Part shown: positions 1 through 34,865 of the stretch, piece after piece
How the letters are laid out: the number at the start of each line of letters is the position of its first letter
Numbering within the stretch: the stretch's first letter is position 1
Assembly: GCA_020746105.1 (NCBI GenBank)
Contig: CM036633.1
Span: forward strand, 15,980,501-16,044,500
Length of the DNA stretch: 64,000 bases
DNA from: Trogon surrucura
Taxonomy: Eukaryota; Chordata; Aves; Trogoniformes; Trogonidae
Reading direction: 5' to 3'
Position numbers and translations under genes: made by a program
The notes under the pieces: model-generated
Seen by the model: the letters and a program-made list of their open reading frames with translations, nothing else
Told to the model about the DNA's origin: nothing
Database searches by the model: none

Positions 1-24189
<24,189 letters not shown>

Positions 24190-26268
24190 GTCATTATCCT
24201 TCCAGGACAATTAGATCAGAGCTTGGTGGCTACAGTAATGAAAACAGTTAAACGACGACAACAAATTTCCTCAGCCCTCCGGAATTCAGGAAATCGTATT
24301 CTAGCACAAGTCAGCAGATACCGTGTGGGAGGAATGAGAAATGAATCCAAACCATTGCAGCTGGGAGATTGACTTGAATCACCTGCCCTCAAAAGATTCC
24401 TTAATTCCAGTCTTCCTGGATGCTGGCGACATCATCTCTTCACCCAATCATCTCCTGCAGACTAATTAGGAGCTGTAAGTGTCTTGTTCTGCGAGAGGAA
24501 AACAATCAAAACGAGCCATCTCGGCAGCCAAGGACGGAACACGGAACGCAGCCGAGCCCGCCTGCGGGCGCCTCGCAGCCCCCCCGGGCAAGGGGAAGGG
24601 AGGGGGATCTCTCCGTCGGGGAGAGGGTCTGGTCCAGAGCGTTCCCTGCCCCCCAAGAACACGGACGAGATTCTCGACCCCTCCTCAGAGCTCGGCAGGA
24701 GCTTCCTCACTGCTGGGAACCAGTTCGGGTACCGAAAGCAAGAGGAGGAAAACTGGCTGGAAACATCAGACCACAAAATTCGTCACCAAGATGCTGCATT
24801 TTGCAGTTCCCTCCGTGGCTCCATCGACGTGCGAGATTTCTGTCGTGCTGACAGCAAACACCACCTGAAATTACCTGACTTTCCAACAGGGTTGTGACGA
24901 GATAAGAGCTCTTGCTCATAGAAAAACAAGGTTATGACTTGCAGGTCTGTTGCAAAATGTCACATTTAATTTTAGTAGCTTGATTTTTATTTTTGTTGGG
25001 TTTTTTTTTTTTTATGCAACTATTTAATTTATTTTGAGCTGTCTGTATCACCTACTCGCTGTTTCCATAAAAAGCGTAAACATCGCTTGCTTTCCTTCCA
25101 TTGGATTGAAATCTGAGATTCTGGGGCTGCCTCCTGCCCGGTATTTATAGCATAAGCAGTTTTCTCAGCTTCTACAACACTTTTCAGAAGCTCCTGTTAA
25201 ACAGACTAAAACAACTTGAAAAGAAAATTCAATAATTCTTCTGTTTTCCCCACCGACTTGCTATTCCAAGCCCCTTTGGAATTATAAATTAAAATTGGTT
25301 TGAATCTACCGTGCTCGCTCATGCTGGGCACCGGTGGTTCCCCTCCACCTAGGTTGGAAGTTTTCGTTTCCAGGCTCTGGATTTCGTGTGTTCAGGACTT
25401 GAAGGATGTGCTGAGAAAAGGCGTTTACCACTGCAGATGTACTATCGGGAGCAGAGAAGCTGCGGGGAGCGCCGGCAGGCGTGGGAGCGCTTCCAGGCTC
25501 CCCGCGCAACCTGAGCGTGTGTTGCAGGAATGAATCATCGCTGGCGCTCCCGCTCGCCGCGCTTGGCGACGGCTGGCGGCGGCACGTGTCCTTTTCTCTC
25601 CAGCGGGCAGGTAACGTGAGAGTATGAGCGTGAGCAGGAGTTTGGGGAGCTCCTCCGGGTATTCCAGAAGTGGTTTTATTGGCTTTTTAGTGCACATTGC
25701 GGGAATGCCCATCGCTCGCTTAATTTTGATGTTTCAGAGTTACTTTTTGCAACAGTCCTGGCCTGTCTTAATTGTTTCATTACAAGGTGCCCGCCAAGGC
25801 GCCTGTCTTGCCATGGACTCTTTGTGAAAAACCCCATGGGAAGACAGGCCCCTAGAATGCTTTGAGGGTGCCAGCCAAAGGGGTTTCGATGCTGTGTGCT
25901 TGTGGCAAGGGACAGGCACGCTGGCCTCGCGACTCAGGAGCTCTGGATTTTGATCCGAGTGACTCAGGAGCGGAAAGATGAAGGCACGCAAAGAAAACTA
26001 CGGCAGAAGCGAGCCCGCTGGCTGGCCCACGCTTGCGTGGTGCCCCGACTGCACGTGGCGGGAGCTGCAGGGCGGCGTCCGGGCGTCTTGGCAAAGCTGG
26101 GAAGGGAAGCTTGGGCAGCCTCGTCTCTCTGCCAAACTCTTGCCACTGTCAATTTAACGCACGGACACTAAATTCACCCACGTTTTATATGTACCTGTTG
26201 GATCTAATTAATGGCCAAACACATGTTAGTCCACTGATTTAAAAGGCATGACCAATGCATGTGTAACG

Positions 26269-26274
26269 AATAAA
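26269..26274 (+). terminator. RALGAPB: Possible proximal polyadenylation signal AATAAA
   Basis: A canonical hexamer inside the long 3' UTR, about 2.1 kb after the stop. The downstream sequence is only weakly GT-rich, so use of this site is uncertain. If used it would shorten the UTR by 1.8 kb. Confidence 0.3.
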
Positions 26275-28049
26275 CATACTGAGCAACCTCACGTCTGCAC
26301 ATCTTCAATAACGTAACAACACCCCCCGTACCGCAGCGGGGGTTGGCTCTGTGCAAAGCTGTTGGTTTACGTAGTGATGAGCTGCAAAAGATTCCTTCAG
26401 GTGTTCGGGTCAAGATGTGTGCACGTGGGGAGCTCCTCAGTCTTTTCTGCAAAGTCCAAGCTAGCCAGGTGGATGTTTTAGAAGGACCTCTGCTGGGCTG
26501 AGGAACGGTCTTGGGGCTGCTGCTGTGTTCATCTAAACCGTGGGTGCAGTACCCACCTGAGCGGTAACAGCCCTGGAAGCGAGGCTGCTTTCGACAGGTC
26601 TTGAGAGAAGAGAGCTGTTGTGTGTGTTGTTGCTGCCTTGGGAGCAAGCGTCGCTGACGTGCTTCATCTGCTTGGTGAAACCTGCTGGTTACACACCCGT
26701 GGTATGACCTGGCCCCGCACCTCGGGTTCTGCTCTCTGGGAAGGTGAACCTTCGAGGAGATCACAGTTTAGTACAAAAACGTTGTGTGCTGGTGACGTGT
26801 TGCCAGCCCTGGATGCTGGTCAGGGTGGCGAGTGCCCCGGCAGAGCCGGGTGGGCAGAAAGTGCCCACGAAGAGCGTCCCCCTCGCCCCACGCACGGGGA
26901 GGTCTCCGCCTTCGTCACAAAATGTAAACTGCCCGCGGGGGAACGAGACCCCTTGTCCTGCCCAGCTCGGTGGCCAAACTGACGGCTTCAGCTAGTCCCG
27001 GGTGCAGCCCTGGGCTTTCCTCCTCGGAAGGGGTAGAGCAAACGTCATTTCTTTCAGTTGTGAGTGCAAGAACAGGTTAGTCGAGAATCCAGACTGGTTT
27101 TATTTTTTTTTTTCCCCATCACAAACTGCTGTATGGAGTTGTCAGCTTGACAGCTCGCAGGGCTGGGGTTTGTGCTCCTGTTCCTCGGAGGTGGCGGGGA
27201 CTGACCCCTTGCTTTGCGCGTGGCGTGACGCTGGCCTGGGCTCCGCAGGTGACAGTGCTGCAAAAGCTGAGCTGGGAATGTTGCGTCCTCACCAGCCTGA
27301 GTCTCTCTTTTCGTAAGACCTTCCTGTTTGAGTTCATAATTTTGCTCTAAGTCATGGCAGCCTTTTAGCGGCGCAGAAAGAGCAGGGACCTTTGTCACCC
27401 AGTTAAACACCGTGTTGGAATTACAGAAATTTCAGTACCTTAATACAGGCTCTGTTCTAAAGAAAAGCGTTTTTCGTAAGAGATACTTTAAAAAAAGGCG
27501 CCACAACCTTGCGGCAGGAGGTGCCTGTGGGAGCGAAGGTGTCGGTGTGGGCAGGGGCGAGCGCGAGGTCGTAGGGACAAGCTGCTCCGCGCTCTCCCCA
27601 GGGGCTGCGCACAAGGTTCTGTGTGCCCCGAGAGACGAGAGAACTGAATTTCAATCTATCGGACAAATTGGGTGTGATTTAACGATTGCGTAATTGAGCG
27701 ATGGCTTTGAAGGCAAACACAGACCTTTTCCACATGGGTTGTAGGAGGAGCCATTGGAAAGGAGAAAGCCAGACACCGCGTGCTTCAGATCATATCCGAT
27801 TTGTATCAATTTCTGTATGTTGCCAAGACATGATCTTTTTGTTCTTCTTGTATTTTTCTGTAAATATTCCTGGCGCTAAGTTGTAAAGTAAAGGCAAAAT
27901 GTAAATATGAAGATGTGAACTATGTTCCCTTGTCTCTAGTACTTTATCTCTTATTTGTTTAGGGAAGGCACACAAAGGCTTGTTTGTATTTATGCCAATT
28001 CTTTGTCCAGGAGAAACACATCAAATATTGAATGTAACACAATTAGTCC

Positions 28050-28055
28050 AATAAA
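28050..28055 (+). terminator. RALGAPB: Polyadenylation signal AATAAA, likely distal end of RALGAPB
   Basis: A canonical hexamer lies at the end of an AT-rich block, with a T-rich, GT-containing stretch (CTTTGCCGTTGTC, 28,079-28,091, then TGTTTTT) 25-50 bases downstream. Sequence turns GC-rich and unstructured soon after. It is the best candidate for the main cleavage site, near 28,070-28,080. Confidence 0.6.
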
Positions 28056-29780
28056 TTTTAAAGATTCTTATCTAGTAACTTTGCCGTTGTCAATTCTTAA
28101 TGTTTTTCCAACCCCCTTGGTTGAACTTGCCAGCCAAGGGGGTGTTTCCCGGGGAGACGGCAGACGGATGCAGTAAGGTTGCGCACCCTCTGCTGCGCAG
28201 CAGCTACGGTAACAGTGCAGCAGCTCGTGTTTAGGGAAATCGCGTTGCATCTCGACGGTGCAGGGAATGGAAACATGGAAACGCAGCTTTTCAAGGGAGA
28301 CCTTTTGCTCCTGCCGTGCCAGCATTCGCTGGTTGCTCAACGCGACGCTTCCCCTGCCGGGCGCGGGTCCCCCCGCTGCAGCCGACACCGCGAGCGGCGC
28401 TGGGGCCAGCGCTGCCCTAAATCCGTGCAGTTAAAACACCCTCCCGGCGTCAGACCAGCGACCCTCCTCAAACAGGGCACCGTGGCGGTTGGCTTTCCGG
28501 CCAGCTCCCTCTGATGACTTCAGCAGGGGCCACCTGCCGTGGGCCACCCGCCCAGGCTCCTTGCCACCTGCCTGCCAGGGTACGTTCGGGCAGATCCCAC
28601 CCTGATCGCTGAAGAATCACAGAAATGAGTGATAAATAACTAAATATCTTTCTCTGTGGTCACGAAGCGGAGAGGTCTTTCTGGGGTTGGTTTCGGAGGC
28701 CTGATGCTTTCTCCTTCCCTACAAAATCCCTGGGGCAGGGTGGCTGGGAGACCTCAGCTGTCCCTGCTGTGCATCCTGCCCGCTCTTGCAGGCTTCTCAC
28801 TCACTACAAACTTCTTCCCCTTGCTTTCCTAGTGGCTTTTCCCCAATTTTTGTTTCACAAAACGTGGTTTCTGGTCATGCTTCAGCCAGGCAGGGAGCTG
28901 CTCTTCAGCTGACCCCCGCTCCTCCTCAAAAATCTTTTCGTTGCTGTGGTTCTTTCAACACGGATTTTCATCCCGAAGTGTCCCTAAATAACTGAGCTTG
29001 CCCTTGGCTGCGCTGAGGTGCAGGCGATCTGGTGACAGGTCTCCTGGGGCCCAAATCCCTCCAGCCATGGGCTCATCCTGCACCACAGCTGGTCACCCCA
29101 AGCTCCTGCCAGCCCCCCTCTTCTTTCCCCAGTTTTATTCATAAATGTACCAATACCCTTGGGCCGGGCAGTAGCTGCGTCTCCCCATCCCGTGCAGTGC
29201 CAGCGAGCAGGAGGATGCCTGTGGCGTTGGAACCTGCCCCGGGGGTGCCCAGGGAGGTCCCAGCAGGAACAGGGGCTGGTGGCACCGTCCCAGCCCAGCG
29301 CCCTTCAGAAGATGGTGTCAAGGAGGGATCAGCTGTCGCTGAGCTGCTTCGGGCGGCTCAAAACCTCACTTAAGGGTCTTGGATTGAAAATGCCCTTTGA
29401 TTGGCAGCGCCCGTGGGAGTGGGGAGTGTTTGGGGGGAGGCTGTGTGGGTGTGCAATGGTGACAGGGCTTCAGCTCCAAGCCAGGGCGGGAGCTCAAAGG
29501 CAGCTGCAGTGGCTCCTTGTCCGGCTTGCTCGGGGCCGGGAGTAGCACCCGCCTCTTTGGGGGCCATTTCTTTATTAAAAGCTCCTCCCGTGCCCTGAAG
29601 GTATTTGATGCCGAGGCAGCGAAGGGAGCGATGAAGCTGCTGCAGCTGCCGGGGCATCGCTTTGGAGGCACCACGCAGGAACCGCTGTAAGAACAGGAGT
29701 GACAAACGCAGGCCTGGGGACAGGAGTGGCTGCAGCGCGGAGCAGCCCAGGGACAGTGAGTCCCGCTCTCCATGACAGCC

Positions 29781-29815
29781 AGAAATTAGCATTAATTTCT
29801 AATTCGCTGTTAATT
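29781..29815. promoter_or_regulatory. Candidate regulatory patch with inverted repeat of TAAT sites
   Basis: 29,781-29,800 is a perfect inverted repeat, AGAAATTA-gcat-TAATTTCT, followed by TAATTCGCTGTTAATTGAG. It gives several homeodomain-like cores in a GC-rich background. Function is inferred only from motif clustering. Confidence 0.3.
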
Positions 29816-30044
29816 GAGGGGAGCTGCTCCGTGGGACGTGCAGTGGCTGTCCCACAGCCAATGTCCTGCCCAGAGCGTGTGAGCCAAGGGGTCCAGGAGC
29901 TTTGCCATGGGGGAATGCAGAAGAGACGTCTCATCCCCGGGGACCTCCACCATCCTCCTCGTCAGCTCCGTTCCTATAAACCTGCCGAGCCAAAGCAGGA
30001 GATGCTCTGCGTGCTGAGGCCCAAGACACCCGCTTTTCCTCTCG

Positions 30045-30170
30045 CAGCATGGCCAATTCTGACCACAAATGGAACCAAATTGCATTACAAATAATTTTGC
30101 AGGGTGAAATGTAATTTAGTTACTGCTTTAAGCCGAGAAAATGTTGTTTGGCTGCTGGCAGCAAACGTGC
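30045..30170. promoter_or_regulatory. Candidate conserved non-coding patch
   Basis: An AT-rich island (ACAAATGGAACCAAATTGCA, TTACAAATAATTTTGC, GTAATTTAGTTACTGC) within GC-rich surroundings. Sharp composition boundaries and dense TAAT/AATT cores suggest a transcription-factor-binding element, but conservation cannot be tested here. Confidence 0.3.
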
Positions 30171-30249
30171 ATCTGTTGGGAGGGGTAAGAGGCTGAAGGT
30201 GGAGCTGGGCTGAGCTGTGGCTGCGGGCGTCCTCCAGCGCATCTGCTTT

Positions 30250-30550
30250 GGTGTCGGGTGCCGACGGGATGTCCCCGCCGCCGGCAGTGCAGGTGCCGTG
30301 GGTGTCGCTGGGCTGTGGGTGCTGATGGAGCATCCCCAGGCCAGGCAGATGCTGACAGGATGTCCCTGAGCTGTGCTCGTGCTGCCAAAGCATCCGTGGA
30401 CCATGTCGGTGTCACCAGCGTGTCCCTGGGCCCTGTCAGTGCTGCTGGCATGTCCCTGGGCTGTGCCGGTGATGCCCGGGTACCCACAGAGCACATTGGC
30501 AGGACGTTGTCCCGGGCCTGTGGGGGTCGCTGGGGCATCCGAGGGCCATG
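30250..30550. repeat. Diverged minisatellite, unit about 30 bp
   Basis: Units of the form TGTCCCTGGGCTGTGCCGGT followed by GATGCCCGGG-like ends recur about every 30 bases. Examples are at about 30,359, 30,420, 30,450 and 30,313. Because the unit is near ten codons, frames stay open and show ten-residue periodicity (AQGHASSTDR, AQGHAGDTDM). This explains the apparent proteins here. Confidence 0.7.
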
Positions 30551-31589
30551 GGGTTCAGTCATCGCCGTGACAACGGGCCCCATTCGGAGCAGGGCAGCGT
30601 GTTGCCGTGGCGAACAGGAGCATCCCGGGGGTCTTGGCCCGGGCTTTCGGCTGGGGTGAAGCACACTGCTTCGGGGAACCCTCCCTGCCAGCTGCTCCAG
30701 GAGCTGTGGGCAGCACCCAGGGCTCGGCAGGAGCCGAGGGGAGTTGGGTGGAGGCTCACCTGGGCGCTCGCAAGGTTTAAACCTGCTTCCTGCAAGAGCA
30801 GCGACAATTTCTGCTTTATTCTGGGCACTGTGTCACACGGGGCCCAGCTCTGCCTGTAACCCAGACGGGGCTGCGACGGGAACAGGCGATGCGCCATCGC
30901 TCTGGGGCTCATGGCAGATTTTCTCGCAAAGCTTTTACTGGGAAAGACAGCGATGGGCTAATTCACCCCAGCAGCAACGGGAAAGGCTCGCCGGGCTGCC
31001 CCGGAGCTGGTGCCACTGAGACAGGAGCCGCAGGTGCATCGGCACCACCGCCTTCGCCAGCCCCGGGGGAACAGGCTGCTTTGGAGGGATAAAACTGCTC
31101 TGTCCCGCTGGACAGAGCTGTGACAGCAGCAGGGGTGTCCCGGGGGTTCAGGGCCAGCACATGGATCCGATGGACACTGGCATGGGGGTCCTGTGCTTCC
31201 TCCCCATCTCGTCCTGGCCCCACACCAGCCTTGGACTCCGCCAGCACGGGCCGCCTGTGCCCCCGTGCCCACCCCTGGCACCCCAGCGGCACCCCCGCCC
31301 GAGCCAGCACCCCCAGCACCCGCTCTGCCTCCGCCGGGGCTGGGTGTCCCCTCGCCGACCCCACCGGCGGGCTGCAGCAGCCCCGGGCTCTGCCCCTTCA
31401 GCGGGGTGGCCGGGCAGCGCCCCACGGCCAGCCCGGCTCTGGCACAGCCCTGCCGGCACCCGCCCGCCCTCTGCCCCGCCGCAGCCCCCCCAGCCCGGGC
31501 GAGGGATCCCTGAGCCCACGCTGGGACACGTGTCCCGGCAGGCAGGGGCAAGGGCCGAGTGCCCCCTGCTCCCCCCACAGCCTGGGATG
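30551..31589. other. GC-rich intergenic sequence, no gene seen
   Basis: Very C-rich at 31,190-31,520, which keeps several frames open on both strands. Translations are Pro/Ala/Arg-rich low complexity. No splice pattern, domain or CpG-island promoter structure is convincing. Confidence 0.6.
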
Positions 31590-32090
31590 GAAGCACATTT
31601 GATGGCATTATTAAACCATTCGGCGCATTTTCTGCCTCTTAAAGTACTTAATATACGTGCCTGTGTGATTCATTATTATTATTATCTAATAAAAGATTAT
31701 CTGACTCACTTTCATGTTTCTTCCAATTACAAATTGAAATTGTTCCCACTATGACCTTGCAGCTGCTAGATTTTCTAAAATTAACCATAATGATGCATTT
31801 TACTAAGATAATTAATTAGCTAAACTGAGAAAATTGAGTAGTAGAACTGCTTCACATGCTGCTAATTATCTTTTATTATGTCATCTTTACATGCAAATAA
31901 AGAAATATTGTGATTATTTTAAATACTGTTTTCATTAGCTAATATACTTGTTAGCATAGTGATGGCTTGATTCTTCCTCGGCAGCAAGAGCCCTTGGGGA
32001 CTCTGGTGCTTATTGACTGCAGGACTCTTCCTTTCCGATTAAGAAAATATAGTTACAATCCAAATTAGGTTTATTTTGCCAGTTTATTTT
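31590..32090. promoter_or_regulatory. Candidate developmental enhancer / conserved non-coding element
   Basis: A 500-bp AT-rich island sits abruptly inside GC-rich DNA. It has AATTAATTAGC (31,810-31,820), GCTAATTATC (31,861-31,870), an octamer ATGCAAAT (31,891-31,898) and several TAAT, ATTA and CATTAGCTAAT cores. There is no repeat structure and no coding frame. This composition and homeodomain/POU motif density is typical of vertebrate conserved enhancers. No alignment was possible, so this is inference. Confidence 0.5.
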
Positions 32091-33767
32091 AGTGGTGGCG
32101 ATGACCAGTGGGCAGAAGGGTGTCGGAGACGGCAGGAGAGATGGGACCATGGAGGGCTCCTGCGGAAGATCGGGGGCTCCCGGGTGGAGGGAGAGGGCAG
32201 GGCAGGGGTGCTGCTCCCCGGCCCCCCAGCTCCTCTTCCTCAGGGCCCCTCGTGCTCAGGGTGTGCCCCGTGACCCCGAGCTCCGGTCTGGCCACCCAGA
32301 GCACCCGGAGCAGCTGCAGGCAACTTGCGGGAGCCTGGGAGCCGCAGGGTGGGCGCAGAGAGGGTGCTGAGCACGGCACAGGGTGCAAACCCCTCTCATG
32401 GGACACCGGCCACGGGTGGTTCGGTGCGGTAGGGAGGGACCCCCACTTGGCTGCTCTGGGAGTCTGCTGCTCGCCAGGAGCCAGGGCAGGATTCTGAGAT
32501 TCCCCCCCCCCCCCCCCCCCCGCCCCGGTAATTCACACCAGTGAGGAGTTAGGGTGGGGAACAGCTCTCTGGGCAGGTGGCTTGTCACCACCCTGTAACA
32601 ACAGGGAGGGACGAGCAGCGTTTGAGGAGCGGTCACAGGGACGCTGCTTCCTGGTCCAAACGGGGTCCGTGCTGGGGACACGGGCGAGGCAGCACCGCAG
32701 GGTGCCAGGGGTGTCCCTGGGCAGAGGGGCTCAGTGCCCGGCCCCCAGTGGCTGCTGGCGCAGCCCCCGCTGCCGGCAGCTCTAACGCGGGCTCACCAGT
32801 GGGTCACACTCCAACGCTGAGCCAGGACCACACGTGGAGAGAATAAACCCTGCTAATAAACCTGCCCGGGGCTGCAGTGGCAGCAGGGCTGTGAAATATT
32901 TGTCCCCCTGAGGACACTCCCACAGTGGCACAAGGATGGGCTCCACCCTGGAAGAGGTGCAGCTGGCTCCGGCCCCACGGGTGACCTTGCTTTGGGCAGG
33001 AGCAGCTTCTGAGCATCGTCTTCTGAGGGTTTGTCCAGCCTGAAGGACCTCAGCACTCCATAAGCCTGAGCACCTGAGGTCCCCAGAGCTTCGCATCGTC
33101 ACAGCTTGGCACCCGCCCGGGAGCCCCAGCATCTGCCCAGAGCCAGTGCCAGGGCTGCGACCGGTGTGACAGGGTGGGGAGGGGGTGGCAGGGGTGGTGT
33201 CTCAGTCCCTGTTCACCACAGTCGTGGTTAATATGCCCCAGATAGCTCCACACCAAGGAAAACTCCTTATTTCCTGGTGGCAGCAGTGGGGCGGGGAGAA
33301 GGATGGCAGCTGGGACAGGCACCACGTGCTTCTCCAGCTCCTGGCCTGCCCCACGCCCAGCGCTGGGGCTGAGCATCTCCGAGCGGGGCAGCCTGGGCCC
33401 ATGGCCCCCCGCGCGTCCCTCCGGCTTCGCGGTGTTCCCCGACTGCTGAGTCGCCCATGTGGAGACAGACCCTGCTGCCACGGGACACCTCCCTGGGACC
33501 AGGAGCAGAAGGAATGAGCTGGGATAGTGACAAGGGGAAGCTTAACCATAAAAATGCAGGGGAATGCTCAGCACCTTGGTGGGAGCAGAAGATCAGAGAT
33601 GTGGAGCAGAGTTTTCTGGCCATGGTTTGGAAGTGGACATGAGGAGTGCAGGGCTTCAGGTCCCAGGCTGGGCTGCATCCCCCGGCTTCACTCTCCAGGA
33701 CGGACAAGGAGGACCCAGCCCTCCCCGCGCAGCCCCTGCACCATCCCTACATGCTGATGGGGCTTTT
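32091..33767. other. Intergenic, no gene seen
   Basis: GC-rich sequence with a 20-C homopolymer at 32,502-32,521. No exon or repeat family is supported. Confidence 0.6.
32502..32521. repeat. Poly-C run (20 C)
   Basis: Twenty uninterrupted C. Such runs can form i-motif or, on the other strand, G-quadruplex structure and are prone to length error in assemblies. Confidence 0.9.
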
Positions 33768-34385
33768 AGAATCATAGAACGGCAGAACGATTTGGGATGG
33801 AAGGGACCTTTAATGGTCACGTAGTCCACCCCCCGCCATGGGCAGGGACCCTCCCCCCCCAGAGTGGCTGCTCCGACCCTGGCCAGCCCGGCCTTGGGCA
33901 CTGCCAGGGAGGGGCTGCCACAGCTTCCCTGGGTACCCCTGGGCCAGGGTCTCTCTCACCACCCTCACAGAAAAGAATTTCTTCCTTAAGCCTAATCTAA
34001 ATCAACTCTGTTTCAGGTTAAAGCCATCACCCCATGTCCTATCTCTACACTCCCTGATCAGGAGCCCCTCTCAGCTGTCTTTTACCCGCTCCAGGCACTG
34101 GGAGGCCACTGTAAAGTCTCCCTGGAGCCTTCCCCAGGCTGAACAACCCCACCTCTCTCAGCCTGTCCTCGTAGCAGAGATGCTCCAGCCCCTGAGCATC
34201 TCTGTGGCCTCCTCTGGACCCACTCCAACAGGTCCGTGTCCGTCCTGTTCTGGACACAGGCCTGCAGGGGGGTCTCAGTGGAGCGGAGCAGGGGGAGAAG
34301 CCCCTCTCTGCCCTGCCGGCCTCGCTGCCTGCGATGCAACCCAGGAGGCGATTCGCTGTCTGAACTGCGAGCACACATTTCCCAC
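33768..34385 (-). repeat. CR1 LINE 3' fragment, antisense
   Basis: It starts with the reverse-complement tail (AGAATCATAGAACGGCAGAA), followed by GGATGGAAGGGACCTTTAAT, TGGGCAGGGACC, CACCCTCACAGAAAAGAATT, TCTCTCAGCCTGTCCTCGTA and ATGCAACCCAGGAGGCGATT. This is the usual antisense CR1 order for about 600 bases. Divergence is moderate. Confidence 0.93.
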
Positions 34386-34724
34386 CTGCAGCCTTTTTTC
34401 CCTTGGGAGTACGACAACTTTTCTGCCTGAAAGTTCACATCCATCACCGTGACACCTGCTGCTGCTGCTGTTTCTGAAACGGGAATGATAGTTGCAGGCT
34501 GGTTTACCCTCAGGACAAGATTAGTAATTTGGTCCAGAGCCATCACGGGCATCCGTCCCCTGCGTGCTCCCGGTGAGGCTGGGGACATGGGAACACGGGG
34601 ACACTCCGGTGTGGCCATTCGCTACCCGCAGACACCTGTTGTAGTGAAACCGTTCCGAGCTGTGTCCCCGAGCCAGCACAAACCTCGGCACGGCAGCAGC
34701 TGCCTTTCCCAGCGAGAAAAATGT
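34386..34724. other. Intergenic, no gene seen
   Basis: Unique sequence after the CR1 copy with a short GCT repeat at about 34,460-34,470. No feature is supported. Confidence 0.6.
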
Positions 34725-34865
34725 CACCTCGCTAGGAATTCACATCAGAGCAATCTGAAAATAAATTTCTTCATAATTTGGTGTAATTAAGTAGTAATTC
34801 ACTTCCTAAGCAGTGTTGCAGCCTTTCAGAGGCTGAGCAGTATTTATGGCCATGGATTTGCCAGG
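34725..34865. promoter_or_regulatory. Candidate conserved non-coding patch
   Basis: An AT-rich patch (AAAATAAATTTCTTCATAAT, GGTGTAATTAAGTAGTAATT, CAGTATTTATGGCCATGG) in GC-rich DNA. It contains several homeodomain-like TAATTA cores and a CATAAT core. Regulatory role is inferred from composition only. Confidence 0.35.

Larger units (their letters stand above)
24190..28075 (+). other. RALGAPB: Probable RALGAPB 3' UTR (about 3.9 kb)
   Basis: After the stop there is no further splice structure or coding exon that I can support. Sequence from 27,680 to 28,075 is T/A-rich with TGTAAATA-like elements (27,861, 27,900), and ends with AATAAA at 28,050-28,055 followed by a T/GT-rich stretch. A 3' UTR of about 4 kb fits my memory of mammalian RALGAPB mRNA. 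The end is inferred from the signal, not from transcript data. The middle (24,500-27,600) is GC-richer with no recognised element. Confidence 0.7.
28080..30240. other. Intergenic, no gene seen
   Basis: GC-rich sequence after the RALGAPB 3' end. It has short AT-rich patches with homeodomain-type TAAT motifs at 29,781-29,815 and 30,045-30,170 (listed separately). No coding gene is supported. Confidence 0.6.

Noticed and set aside
30128-30664. Repetitive 'protein' frames on both strands
   Set aside because: Explained by the roughly 30-bp minisatellite, whose unit is a multiple of three.
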